Positions 19,201 to 26,265 of a stretch of DNA of 64,000 nucleotides are shown here, in pieces. Each line of letters opens with the position of its first letter. Position 1 is the first letter of the stretch. The notes under the pieces are model-generated. The model saw only the letters and a list, made by a program, of their open reading frames with translations, did not search any database and had not been told where the DNA came from. This DNA comes from Vibrio tasmaniensis (lineage in GTDB: Bacteria > Pseudomonadota > Gammaproteobacteria > Enterobacterales > Vibrionaceae), in assembly GCF_024347635.1 (NCBI RefSeq), contig NZ_AP025512.1, forward strand, positions 62,001 through 126,000, written 5' to 3'. The position numbers and the translations under genes were made by a program.

Positions 19201-21990
19201 CATCAGCCTTTTGCGACGCCTAAGCAGGTGCAAGACTTTCTCGATACCAAGCCTCGCCTAACCCAAGGGCAAAAGGACGCCATCACCCTCATATCAACCA
19301 CCAAGGACAGCTTTGTGGCCATCCAAGGGTTAGCCGGTACAGGTAAGTCCACCATGCTTGAATCCAACATTGAACTTATCCAGTTAGTCAAAGAAGCCAG
19401 CCAGCAACCAGAGCAAAGTGTCATCGGTCTTGCGCCCACACACGCAGCGGTAGCAGAGCTCGAAAGCAAAGGCGTGAAAGCGCAAACCCTGGAAAGTTTG
19501 CTCTCTGACATCCGACAAGGAAACCGCGATGCCAACGACTACCAACACACCTTGTTCTTTCTCGATGAAAGCTCCATGGTCAGCAACAAGCAAGCCGATG
19601 AGTTCACAAAGCTGGTCAATGACAGTCAGTCCAAAACAGCCAAATTGGGCGATAAAGAGCAGCTTTTATCACTCAATGCCGGTAAACCCTTTGAGCTGGC
19701 CATAAGCCAAGGCCGCATCGATACCGCTTACATGACCGACATCATCCGTCAGCAAAACGACACCTTACTTAATGCGGCGCAAAACATCATTGATAAACAG
19801 CCGCTCAGCGCCCTAGACAAACTCCAGCAGCAAGCCTCAGATACTCAAGGCAACCGCCAGCATGTCATCTCTACGCTGGATGAAAACGACAAAGACCGAC
19901 GCAGAGCGCAGCTCACCGCCACAGAAAAACTGCCTTACGTGGTCGCCAAAGACTATTTAGAGCGCACCCCCGACACGCGAGACAACACACTGATTATTGC
20001 GTACACCAACCAGGAGCGAGACACCATCACCGAACACATCCGTGTCGGCTTGATGAAAAAGAGTGAGTTAGGCAAAGAGAACGTCATCGCAACGAGGCTA
20101 CGCTCAATCGGCGCGACCGGGGAAGAGCTCACCACCATGATGCCGTATCAAAAAGGCTTGATACTGAGCACTAAACCCGGCGAATACGCCACCATTACGC
20201 ACGTGGATTCAGAGCATGGCGTAGTAACACTTCAAGACGCGAGTACAGGTAAGACAAGGCCGTTCTTACCGCGTAACCGTGACCACCGCTTCACCACCCT
20301 GTTCTCTACGTCAGAAAAGCCACTCTCAACCGGTGATAAAATCATCACGCGCTTTACCGATAAAGAGCGCGGCATTAAAGCCAACGAGGAGTACCGCATC
20401 ACGCAAGCGACAACAGACAATGTTATCGCTCAATCTAAGACAGGACAAACACTCAACCTTAACCCTAATGCGCTTAAAGACGGGCACTGGGACTACGCTT
20501 ACAGTCGGACCGCAGACATGGCGCAAGGCTCCACCTATCAACACGTCATTAGCGCGATACAAAGCAAAGGCGCATTGACCAACCTAAGACGTGCTGGTAT
20601 CGATGTGACGCGTGCCAGTCAGCATGTTCGGCTCTATACCGACAACACCAAACAACTGGTCAAAAGCTGGTTATCCAAAGAGAGTCATAAAGCCAGTGCG
20701 ATAGAAACTATTAACCAAATCCCACCCAAAGACACCACCTACTTTAACCGTAATGCTCTGCCTCATGAGGACGTCCGGTTCCAAAATAAAAGTGGTGATT
20801 TTGACTACAACACATTTAGGGAGCACATCAACACACAACTACCCAAATACACCGAAAGTCTCGCCATTCAGTTATTAGGCCAGCCAAATCAATCCAAGTC
20901 AGACCGGGATTATTTAACCTTTGGTATTGGTAAATCGGCCATTAAAGTGACCTTAACCGGAGAATATCGTGGTTATTTTAAAGACTACACCACAGGCGAA
21001 AAAGGCGCATTGATTAACCTAATCATGAGCCATAAGGAAATGAATTATAAAGCCGCGATGAATGAAGCGCACAAGATGCTCAATGAGCCAGATAAATATC
21101 AACTAGAGGAAAACAGTAAACACGACAAATTACTGAGCACCACCCCAAGGCATATTGCGCAGTTTGAAGAACGGGCTAAAAATTATATCAATCAAAGCTT
21201 ACCGATGGATAACACGTTGGCCCAAACGTACTTAAACAAGCTCGGTGTCAATAACATTGAAAATAACCAGGTTAAGTTCCACCCAGCGGTCTATTCATCC
21301 GAAGATAGATCTCTTCATCCTGCGATGTTAACCAACATCCACAATAAAGAAGGTGAAACCAAAGCCATTGAAGTGACCTATTTAGACACTCAAGGCAATA
21401 AAGATACCTCCTTAGACATTAACCCAAGAACCCTAGGCACAAAGTCCAAACAATTAACACAATTCCATCAAGGAGAGAATTTAAACACCACTATTATCAG
21501 CACCTCAATTGAAAACTCATTTTTAATTCGAGACCAAACCCAAGGGCAGATTGACATTATCAATGTCAATCATAAGAACGACATTCAAAACATCTCCACC
21601 GATGAACTGAGACAGAACATCATTATTGTATTAAATCAAGGCAACCACGATTTAAACCCAAATAACATTGAGAAAATCATCGAGAACTTTAACGGTCGAG
21701 ACATTCAATTCATGTCAGACGATAACCTTAAAGAAGATATTAAATCGTGCATTGACAAACTAGAGAGGGATAACAGCGCACATAACGTAGAATTAAGTGA
21801 GCCACATATTTCTCATCAAGAGAGCGAATTAGACACCCTCAACTACAATGAGAAAAAAGAGACTGACAGCCAATCACTCGACCACTTTGAGCCAAAAGAA
21901 TATTCACCTCAACAAGAGATGGAATTTAATCAATCAGAGAAAGAGAGCCATTGGGAAGACAGAGAAATCGAAAGAGAGTTAGAGCGATAA
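16213..21990 (+). CDS. traI: Conjugative relaxase-helicase TraI with C-terminal primase/TOPRIM-like extension
   Basis: The product is 1925 residues (F TraI is 1756). I chose the ATG giving MLSISPLKSASGAAKYY, which places the tandem tyrosines at 16-17 as in F TraI; a longer in-frame start at 16096 overlaps the previous gene. The relaxase metal site is H164 (HKTSREND), H175 and H177 (VHSHA), with the spacing of the F triad. A SuperFamily-1 helicase follows, with GLAGTGKS at 1039-1046 and LDESSM from 1117. After the helicase there is a region like a DnaG-type DNA-binding module (YRGYFKDYTTGEKGALINLI) and a TOPRIM-like segment, then an acidic tail. TraI nicks oriT, unwinds the plasmid and pilots the strand. 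The extension might add priming or DNA-binding activity; that part is inferred. Confidence 0.93.
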   Translation: MLSISPLKSASGAAKYYLSEENPKDLPDVSLEKDVGDNYYLKEKDQGENTFWHGKLAIEAGLAGKPVEQATLESVLSGNLGGETIKGKRNDHKSGFDLTFSAPKTVSVLALVSGDNRLIEAHNNAVKFALTELEKDVAQFTTINKEGAREFHNTDSMIFAVVRHKTSRENDPQVHSHALAANMTRDQEGKLRTLASSLKQKGGVINGTGERIYNFQKYYGILYQSQLAKEAETLGYSTRGVGNGQFEISGVPQPILDASSTRKQQIDQRTLDLGFDSRAAKDVANLDTRKSKTYQSSDSLNKQWQSTVKEQGYDPAELVTMAQQAKEAQNTPPLGETQAVISRAIDHLGQYSTALHLEKIIELTASEFTKGGVQLNAIDIKKVADEMIKQGDLIGLSQKGQYTTKGLIDNEQALIDSTQARAHHMRTHVESNTLNKLAISENQQRILTELYHSTKQFHVVNVHGSSQDIAQQLLNVGNHSGKRVQLVSQSVRAKTEGMESVQRKSQTLSAWVGQLFSPEQRHTTHSLLQSDTPLTNKDVLLIDDAHKMSANELLALTDKAKQSSSKVVMLNRVSSRQGFKANNAISLYQKGNVESHSWVSKRASNTNVKLHDNDTDRIARVYSDLPDKASTQVIATSSVEQRRLTEAIRGQLKNTGALARHETTLFTQTPHHLSKAQQPLVQHYKPGMTLSHWEKNKPQSFVIASIDKESNTMTALSKRDGQSHTFDPSSRAFKRMKMQISKPQSLNIAQGERIRTLGKHFPAGLDANQSYLVTHIDRESLTLESKGETQRINLESLKDAPLQYDYVHGAHHIEPKAHTLLSGKAFTLSKPLINDLTEKTERLDIFTDKPDKAQSALEKEQVSPSAIERVLQTQNANDRYLNDATQDLLKQDVSQALSALAKAQSAPLIEKAVSFALNHLSEREAAFSQKALVVEAVRYAFEEAGGSITKEQVETELTKRSDTLSAEYSDGTRWTTQAALETEKRILQNIDDGKDQHQPFATPKQVQDFLDTKPRLTQGQKDAITLISTTKDSFVAIQGLAGTGKSTMLESNIELIQLVKEASQQPEQSVIGLAPTHAAVAELESKGVKAQTLESLLSDIRQGNRDANDYQHTLFFLDESSMVSNKQADEFTKLVNDSQSKTAKLGDKEQLLSLNAGKPFELAISQGRIDTAYMTDIIRQQNDTLLNAAQNIIDKQPLSALDKLQQQASDTQGNRQHVISTLDENDKDRRRAQLTATEKLPYVVAKDYLERTPDTRDNTLIIAYTNQERDTITEHIRVGLMKKSELGKENVIATRLRSIGATGEELTTMMPYQKGLILSTKPGEYATITHVDSEHGVVTLQDASTGKTRPFLPRNRDHRFTTLFSTSEKPLSTGDKIITRFTDKERGIKANEEYRITQATTDNVIAQSKTGQTLNLNPNALKDGHWDYAYSRTADMAQGSTYQHVISAIQSKGALTNLRRAGIDVTRASQHVRLYTDNTKQLVKSWLSKESHKASAIETINQIPPKDTTYFNRNALPHEDVRFQNKSGDFDYNTFREHINTQLPKYTESLAIQLLGQPNQSKSDRDYLTFGIGKSAIKVTLTGEYRGYFKDYTTGEKGALINLIMSHKEMNYKAAMNEAHKMLNEPDKYQLEENSKHDKLLSTTPRHIAQFEERAKNYINQSLPMDNTLAQTYLNKLGVNNIENNQVKFHPAVYSSEDRSLHPAMLTNIHNKEGETKAIEVTYLDTQGNKDTSLDINPRTLGTKSKQLTQFHQGENLNTTIISTSIENSFLIRDQTQGQIDIINVNHKNDIQNISTDELRQNIIIVLNQGNHDLNPNNIEKIIENFNGRDIQFMSDDNLKEDIKSCIDKLERDNSAHNVELSEPHISHQESELDTLNYNEKKETDSQSLDHFEPKEYSPQQEMEFNQSEKESHWEDREIERELER

Positions 21991-21991
21991 T

Positions 21992-22020
21992 AAAAGGGTA
22001 GCCAGTGGCTACCCTTTTTT
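21992..22020. terminator. Bidirectional terminator between convergent traI and the accessory gene
   Basis: AAAAGGGTAGCCA and TGGCTACCCTTTT form a perfect 13-bp stem with a single-base loop. A T-run follows on + and the A-run gives a T-run on -. The stop codon of the minus-strand gene lies within the hairpin. The same terminator recurs in the second copy. Confidence 0.85.
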
Positions 22021-22368
22021 TTCGCCTGAAAGATAGGCCTCTACTTTTTTCTCAATGTCCGCCTTAACTTGCTGACGGACAGGCTTTGAGTCTTTTTGAT
22101 CTCTATATAGTTTTTCACCATCAAAGGTTTGTCCATGAATAACTTCACCAATGGCAGAGCTACCTCTTACTACGCGGTAAATCTCTTCCATCAGCTCACG
22201 GTTCGACGGCCTTTCATCATCACTGTCATTCAGTTTGATACGTAGCGCCAATGTCAAAAGCTGACGAACCGCATCTGCATCAGTCAACCCCTCTCTCTTT
22301 TTAAACTTGCGAAAATCTTGCTCTAGCGGCCCTTTGATTGTGGCTTGTAATACTGTGCTTCTCGCCAT
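22009..22368 (-). CDS. Relaxosome accessory protein, ribbon-helix-helix type (copy 1)
   Basis: The product is 119 residues from the ATG giving MARSTVLQATIKGPLEQDF, chosen because the second copy in this window starts at the equivalent Met. The N terminus looks like a short beta strand followed by two helices (KFKKREGLTDADAVRQLLTLALRIKL), which suits a ribbon-helix-helix DNA-binding dimer. The C terminus is charged, probably for oligomerisation. It lies beside the predicted oriT, in the place of F traM/traY, which bind oriT and stimulate TraI and TraD. It is convergent with traI. I avoid a symbol because assignment to TraM or TraY is uncertain. Confidence 0.7.
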   Translation of the reverse strand: MARSTVLQATIKGPLEQDFRKFKKREGLTDADAVRQLLTLALRIKLNDSDDERPSNRELMEEIYRVVRGSSAIGEVIHGQTFDGEKLYRDQKDSKPVRQQVKADIEKKVEAYLSGEKKG

Positions 22369-22389
22369 TTTTAGATTTTCTCCCACCCA

Positions 22390-22600
22390 AATGTGTTAAT
22401 ACGATTTAATGTATATTCAAATACAATACCATATTACCACAATATCACAATCGCTCACAAACCTTTCTAAAAAAGGGCTAAATTGAAATTAAATACAAAT
22501 ACACTCACTTTCAAATCAAACAGCCTACAAACCTTACCATGCATAGGTTAAATGGAGATTAAATACATTTAGCACATTTTTAAATACGATTTCAGCGGCT
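22390..22600. repeat. AT-rich zone with repeated AATAC motifs, candidate accessory-protein sites (oriT copy 1)
   Basis: The motif AATAC(A/G) recurs at about 22398, 22420, 22492, 22562 and 22583, mostly as (T/A)AAATAC followed by A/T-rich bases. It lies between the accessory-protein gene and nic. Such arrays are the usual binding sites of TraM/TraY-like proteins and IHF at F-type oriTs. The repeat count is by eye. Confidence 0.4.
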
Positions 22601-22704
22601 AATTAGTTGAAATTTTGAAAATTTTTTTACGCTCTACTTTACTCTCATAAATACCCATAAGTCATTGTTTTTATTGCCTTTATGTTTTTCACAGACAACC
22701 ATTC

Positions 22705-22751
22705 ACATTGAAATCAATGTGCCGTAGGGTGTGGTGACTTTCAGAGAAAGT
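22705..22751 (+). other. oriT: oriT core with F-like nic site (copy 1)
   Basis: CACATTGA-AA-TCAATGTG (22705-22722) is a perfect 8-bp inverted repeat just upstream of GTAGGGTGT/GGTGACTTT. The known F nic sequence is GGGGTGT/GGTGC, so the predicted cut lies between 22732 and 22733. A second perfect repeat, ACTTTC-AGA-GAAAGT (22737-22751), follows. The context lytic transglycosylase, oriT, accessory gene, traI reproduces F. With F polarity, DNA to the right of this point enters the recipient first. Confidence 0.8.
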
Positions 22752-22936
22752 AAAAGGTCAGGGTAGCTTCATCAGCTTGAGGTGGGTTAACTTGAGAAAA
22801 TTTGACCAAGGAAAGATAAAAAGCCGGCTCTATGGCGACTGAATAGAGAGCTACAAGAAGGGTCAGACGTAGGAGCGAAGAGAGGGAAGGAAGAGAAAAG
22901 GACAACCATCATTGCACCATAACAGTGCAGTGATGG

Positions 22937-23380
22937 TTATTTAACTTTTTCGGAATAATAAACCGATTGGACTTTTTGGATGTATATTTTTCTGGCGGTT
23001 TCGGTACGTTTGGAGAAACCCGCATTATATGCGCCTATGCTGTTCCAGTTATAGCCATGACTGGAAAAGTTAGAACTTAATACCCATGCACCTAATGACA
23101 CGTTAAAACACGGCTCATAGATATTCTGGTCATTCACATTAAAATCCGAAAGCTTTTTGAACCAACTCGAATTAATTTGCATCAGCCCATAATCACGGCT
23201 CACCACTTCACCACGGCTATTTTTATTTTCATTGATAGCATTAGGGTTTAAGTTACTTTCAACGCGTGCAATCGCTCTGAGTAAGTTTGGAGAGACATTA
23301 TAATGATATCCTGCTTCATCAAAACAAAAAGCAGACGCTTGGAATGGAATGAGAAAAACGAAGATTGTTTTTATTTTCAC
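22937..23380 (-). CDS. Lytic transglycosylase of the conjugation leading region (copy 1)
   Basis: The product is 147 residues with a signal peptide to about residue 17 (FLIPFQASA). The SLT domain shows the catalytic Glu at residue 41 in ARVESNLNP, the DYGLMQINSSWF motif and GAYNAGFSKRT near the end. These enzymes open peptidoglycan locally so the secretion channel can cross the wall; the F counterpart (gene X/orf169) lies beside oriT in the same way. It is the first protein gene after nic in the direction of transfer. A near-identical copy lies about 17 kb away. Confidence 0.92.
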   Translation of the reverse strand: MKIKTIFVFLIPFQASAFCFDEAGYHYNVSPNLLRAIARVESNLNPNAINENKNSRGEVVSRDYGLMQINSSWFKKLSDFNVNDQNIYEPCFNVSLGAWVLSSNFSSHGYNWNSIGAYNAGFSKRTETARKIYIQKVQSVYYSEKVK

Positions 23381-23435
23381 TATATAACCACAATAAATAT
23401 TGTTAATAAATAAGATAAACTAAAATCAGTTTACC

Positions 23436-23760
23436 ATGAGGAGCTGTGCGACGAGTAGAGAACGCGCTCACGCAGTGAGTAAGAGACACTATATCAGCAT
23501 AGTAGAACCCTAAAGATATATTCAACATTCACCACATCAAAAAATACCCTTCACCCTGCTAGACCTTAATGACTCGAAAATAAAAACGATCTTATTATTA
23601 TTGTGGTGGTTCCACAGTATTGACAGAAAAAAATAAAGGTTATAGTCGGATGACAAAGAAAAATACAGCGCAAAAACGAGCACTTATTCATATCGTACCT
23701 ATAATAACTTTAGCCTCATCGTTTATTATAAACAAGTGCGAGTCGTTTTTTAAAACCTAA
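23436..23760. other. Non-coding block conserved between both leading-region copies, with long inverted repeat
   Basis: About 320 bp upstream of the transglycosylase gene is almost the same in both copies but carries no shared reading frame. Arms at 23680-23692 (GCACTTATTCATA) and 23727-23739 (TATAAACAAGTGC) pair at 11 of 13 positions. In the other copy the same arms pair over 12 bp, and one pair has changed from T-A to C-G, a compensatory change. A smaller hairpin (CTCAC-GCA-GTGAG) lies near 23470. A structural role as RNA or as single-stranded DNA during transfer is likely; its nature is unknown. Confidence 0.5.
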
Positions 23761-23787
23761 ACGACCAATCAGAAAATCAAACGCAAA

Positions 23788-23810
23788 AAATCCAGTCATT
23801 GACTGGATTT
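23788..23810 (-). terminator. Terminator for minus-strand leading genes (copy 1)
   Basis: AAATCCAGTCA and TGACTGGATTT form a perfect 11-bp stem with a one-base loop. The A-run on its left gives a T-run on the minus strand. It ends the transcript of the genes to its right. Confidence 0.8.
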
Positions 23811-23830
23811 GGTTTTAATTGAAATCGTGA

Positions 23831-24166
23831 TTAGTATTCATGTGGTAGTAATACCGTGGTTACGCTGCGATCCCATTCGGTAATGATCCAAATTACATTT
23901 TCACAAAATAGATACTCTGACATAATTCTTCTTCCTTTTCGGCTTGCCTTGTCGTTTTCTATTTTATCGTCAAGGGGCACATTTCCCCAATCACCATTTT
24001 GGTGACGTATTAAACAGATACGTAGACTGGCTCCGATATTTTCACGTAATAAATCGTCTATACCTTGCGTGAGCACCACCTTGCCTAAATCAAATGGCTA
24101 CGCTGTACAAACGTAATTTTGTACTTTCGTTTTTTCTTCGGTTGGGATAATATTTAGCTCGTTCAT
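23831..24166 (-). pseudogene. Leading-region hypothetical gene interrupted by a nonsense codon (copy 1)
   Basis: The second copy at 40999-41334 encodes an intact 111-residue product from the equivalent ATG (MNELN). Here the frame MNELNIIPTEEKTKVQNYVC is followed by Thr-Ala and a TAG stop (24098-24100), where the other copy has GAG (Glu). The remainder stays open and is highly similar (HQNGDWGNVP, ITEWDRSVTTVLLPHEY). A restart at a downstream GTG could give an 82-residue product. The family is conserved in this leading region, but I do not recognise it. Confidence 0.75.
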
Positions 24167-24245
24167 TATAAGTCTTTCCTATAGGTATTTAATGGACACC
24201 GCCTAGATATTTGTTGCGTAAATATCTAGGCGTTTTTATAGGTGC

Positions 24246-24632
24246 TTAATACACATCTTCAGTTTGACGAATGTGGTTAAACACCTCGTAAACCTCATCG
24301 TATGAAACGTTGTAGCCGGTGAGTTTTTCAACACAGTCGCTTACGTCATTGCTATAGAAACACTCGTGATTGAATAGCTCACGACGAATGATCGCTTTGA
24401 TGCCATTTTCAGCAATATCTTGTGCGATCGCTTCCTTTTGGATCTCATCCAATTTTTCAATCAAAGCACTCGCATTACTCTCTGGTACGATCATGCCAAA
24501 ACCTAGCGACACGTATTTGATCCCCTCTTTTTTGGCTGCTGCGAATTGCTCATTAGAAAAGGCGAAGAACGCGCCTAGCTCATCAAAGACAAGGGTTTGT
24601 TTGTCATTCATGTAGTGTGATAGATATTTCAT
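24246..24632 (-). CDS. Conserved leading-region hypothetical protein (copy 1)
   Basis: The product is 128 residues from the ATG giving MKYLSHYMNDKQ, matching the start of the second copy; a longer frame adds 12 unconserved residues. It is a soluble acidic protein with a recognisable core GAFFAFSNEQFAAAKKEG, then KYVSLGFGMIVPES, then ELFNHECFYSND. The two copies differ by about ten mostly conservative substitutions, so the protein has been under selection. Leading-region genes often protect incoming plasmid DNA, but nothing in the sequence shows that activity here. Confidence 0.65.
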   Translation of the reverse strand: MKYLSHYMNDKQTLVFDELGAFFAFSNEQFAAAKKEGIKYVSLGFGMIVPESNASALIEKLDEIQKEAIAQDIAENGIKAIIRRELFNHECFYSNDVSDCVEKLTGYNVSYDEVYEVFNHIRQTEDVY

Positions 24633-24668
24633 GCTTATCTGTTCCTTATGTCGTGATGAAAAAGCCAA

Positions 24669-25124
24669 TCAAAACGGGCAAAGGTCGAACGAAAACAATT
24701 TTTCTGACGATGTTGATACATCCATGACGATAAAATTGTCGTTTAATGAACCAAGTTGAAAATGTCGCAATATTTGAAAGCGGACTTTTGAGAGTGTGGA
24801 CGGATAGAACTGCCCCTCGCACATCGTAAATCCTGCGTTTTTCAATTCCTCTATAGAGATATGGCTCCCCTGTGCAATAGAAAACCCTTGGTTTTCGTAG
24901 CGTTTAATGGCGTTCGATAAATCCGCAGCACGAACATAAAAAGCCGTCATTTCATTGTCTTTATCTTCAAGGAAAGCCAATTCCAGCTTTGCATCCTGAT
25001 ATTCACAATCAGAGTGCAACACTAAAGAGGAATCATTTTTTGGTGAGCTTTCGTGCCCAACGGCGAAACGTTGGTCGCTGTTTGGCGTTTTAGGGAGAGT
25101 TAGGGTTGAGTTTTGTTGCGCCAT
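24669..25124 (-). CDS. Leading-region protein with shared N-terminal leader, unrecognised
   Basis: The product is 151 residues with an AAGGA site before the ATG. The first ~35 residues (MAQQNSTLTLPKTPNSDQRF, ending SSPKNDSSLV) match the start of the gene at 41827-42078, but the rest differs completely. The C-terminal part is soluble, with a motif-like region AFYVRAADLSNAIKRYENQG and a closing SFDLCPF. The gene ends 37 nt before the next start. It lies behind a hairpin module also present upstream of two other genes. The function of the main domain is unknown. Confidence 0.6.
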   Translation of the reverse strand: MAQQNSTLTLPKTPNSDQRFAVGHESSPKNDSSLVLHSDCEYQDAKLELAFLEDKDNEMTAFYVRAADLSNAIKRYENQGFSIAQGSHISIEELKNAGFTMCEGQFYPSTLSKVRFQILRHFQLGSLNDNFIVMDVSTSSEKLFSFDLCPF

Positions 25125-25183
25125 GAGGAGTTTCCTTTTTGTTTGAGTATCACTTTTCGGAGCCGCTTAGCTGTCCGCACTCG

Positions 25184-25280
25184 CAACATCATTCTGATTT
25201 GACAAGGGGCTAGTAGCCCTTAGCAGCTTGCTGCTCTAGGGATACAGCGCGAAGCCTCCCTTGCAAGGCAGGTTGTGTTG
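25184..25280 (-). promoter_or_regulatory. Long imperfect hairpin, candidate single-stranded-DNA promoter (copy A)
   Basis: On the transferred strand, CAACA...CTG...TTGACAAGGG (25184-25208) can pair with CCCTTGCAAGG(C)CAG...TGTTG (25258-25280). Inner hairpins such as AGCAG-CTTG-CTGCT sit between the arms. The near arm begins about 60 nt before the start codon of the gene it precedes. F carries a folded single-strand promoter (Frpo) in its leading region that works from the incoming strand. This geometry is similar, and the same arrangement recurs at 28038-28107 and 42138-42233. Confidence 0.45.
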
Positions 25281-25374
25281 AGAGAAGGTAAAACAGCTTG
25301 CGAGTCCGTAACGTGATGCGAGTAGAAAGGAAAATCGGCGCATAAAAAAACCAGCCCTTACTCGAACTTAATGT

Positions 25375-25600
25375 CAGGCAGTGAAAGGCAACGAGGAGGC
25401 ACGACGAGGCGGAAGGCCGCCCCGCACAGCTACGCAGTAGCGTAGGCGTTCAGGATTGCAGCGATATCCTTTTAGATAGGGGCTGTAGAGAGACACATCC
25501 TGGGGCGGCACGCAGTAACTCATCAGGGTGATGTCACTCTTAGGCCATAGATGAAAGATACCAGCGAAAAGCCTTGCCCGAAGGGTAACGCCCAACTCAA
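25375..25600. repeat. GC-rich structured element, copy A of three
   Basis: This is a ~225-bp sequence shared at high identity with 28200-28452 and more weakly with 42332-42545. It includes small hairpins (GGCGG-AAGG-CCGCC; CTACGC-AGTA-GCGTAG) and the run CCTTGCCCGAAGGGTAACGCCC. It always lies upstream of the hairpin module and a minus-strand leading gene. A minus-strand frame of 73 codons is open here and 84 codons in copy B, but it is broken in copy C, so I treat the element as non-coding. Confidence 0.6.
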
Positions 25601-25843
25601 GCCTTCACCACAACGTAGCCCTTCAAATCGACCTTAAACCATGATGATAAAAAAGACGCCTATCAATCCCTATAAGCCACAAATGCACAAAATAACACGA
25701 AGACAAAGCAGCATAATCAGACATTGAGTAAATGGGCGCAGAGTGGCACTGAGAGCCGTTTTAACGACCGCTTGCGGTCGAGCCTTTGGCTCAACTTCTT
25801 TTAGCGCGAGTGTTGAAGCGATCGAGGGCATAACGAGGACAAA

Positions 25844-25869
25844 AAATGCCTCTAGGATAAGAGGCATTT
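25844..25869 (-). terminator. Terminator after the coiled-coil gene
   Basis: AAATGCCTCT and AGAGGCATTT form a 10-bp stem with a 6-nt loop. Six A on the left give a T-run on the minus strand. It lies 19 nt past the end of the coiled-coil gene. Confidence 0.8.
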
Positions 25870-25888
25870 AAGGCAATATGTTTGACTA

Positions 25889-26173
25889 TTAAACGTTGAT
25901 ATTATTACCAAGCCAAAAGGCTGCACCGGCTACAGTCGCAATCATCGCGAAAGCGGTTGCAATAATGAGGTTTTTAATGGAATCAATCTTATCTGTAAGA
26001 TCATTACGGACATCTTGAACTTCATGACGAACATCTTGAACTTCATGGCGAACCGTTTCGATTTTTTGGTCGAGTTCTTTACGCGTATCGTTTAACTGCT
26101 CTTGAGTGGCAGCATGGGCAGTTAAGTTGATCAACTCTTCAACGCTTAATGTAACTTTGCTTGATTCAGACAT
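25889..26173 (-). CDS. Coiled-coil protein with C-terminal membrane anchor
   Basis: The product is 94 residues. Residues about 20-65 form a coiled coil with a tandem heptad duplication (VRHEVQD twice, seen as a 21-bp direct repeat in the DNA). Residues about 68-88 form one membrane helix (LIIATAFAMIATVAGAAFWL). Small tail-anchored coiled-coil proteins of this design are common on plasmids and phages; no specific role is known to me. A terminator lies directly downstream, and the DUF3560 gene lies 92 nt upstream in the same orientation. Confidence 0.6.
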   Translation of the reverse strand: MSESSKVTLSVEELINLTAHAATQEQLNDTRKELDQKIETVRHEVQDVRHEVQDVRNDLTDKIDSIKNLIIATAFAMIATVAGAAFWLGNNINV

Positions 26174-26265
26174 AGTAGATACCCTATTTAATTATCTTGA
26201 GTTTACTGCATTACGTTATGGAAGTCATTCACGTGTGAATACGAGTGAATGACTCATATTTTTGA

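Noticed and set aside
23652..23760. A 36-codon + frame after a TTGACA...TATAGT sequence in the conserved block
   Set aside because: The second copy has a TAA after seven codons, so the peptide is not conserved; the 15-bp promoter spacing is also poor.
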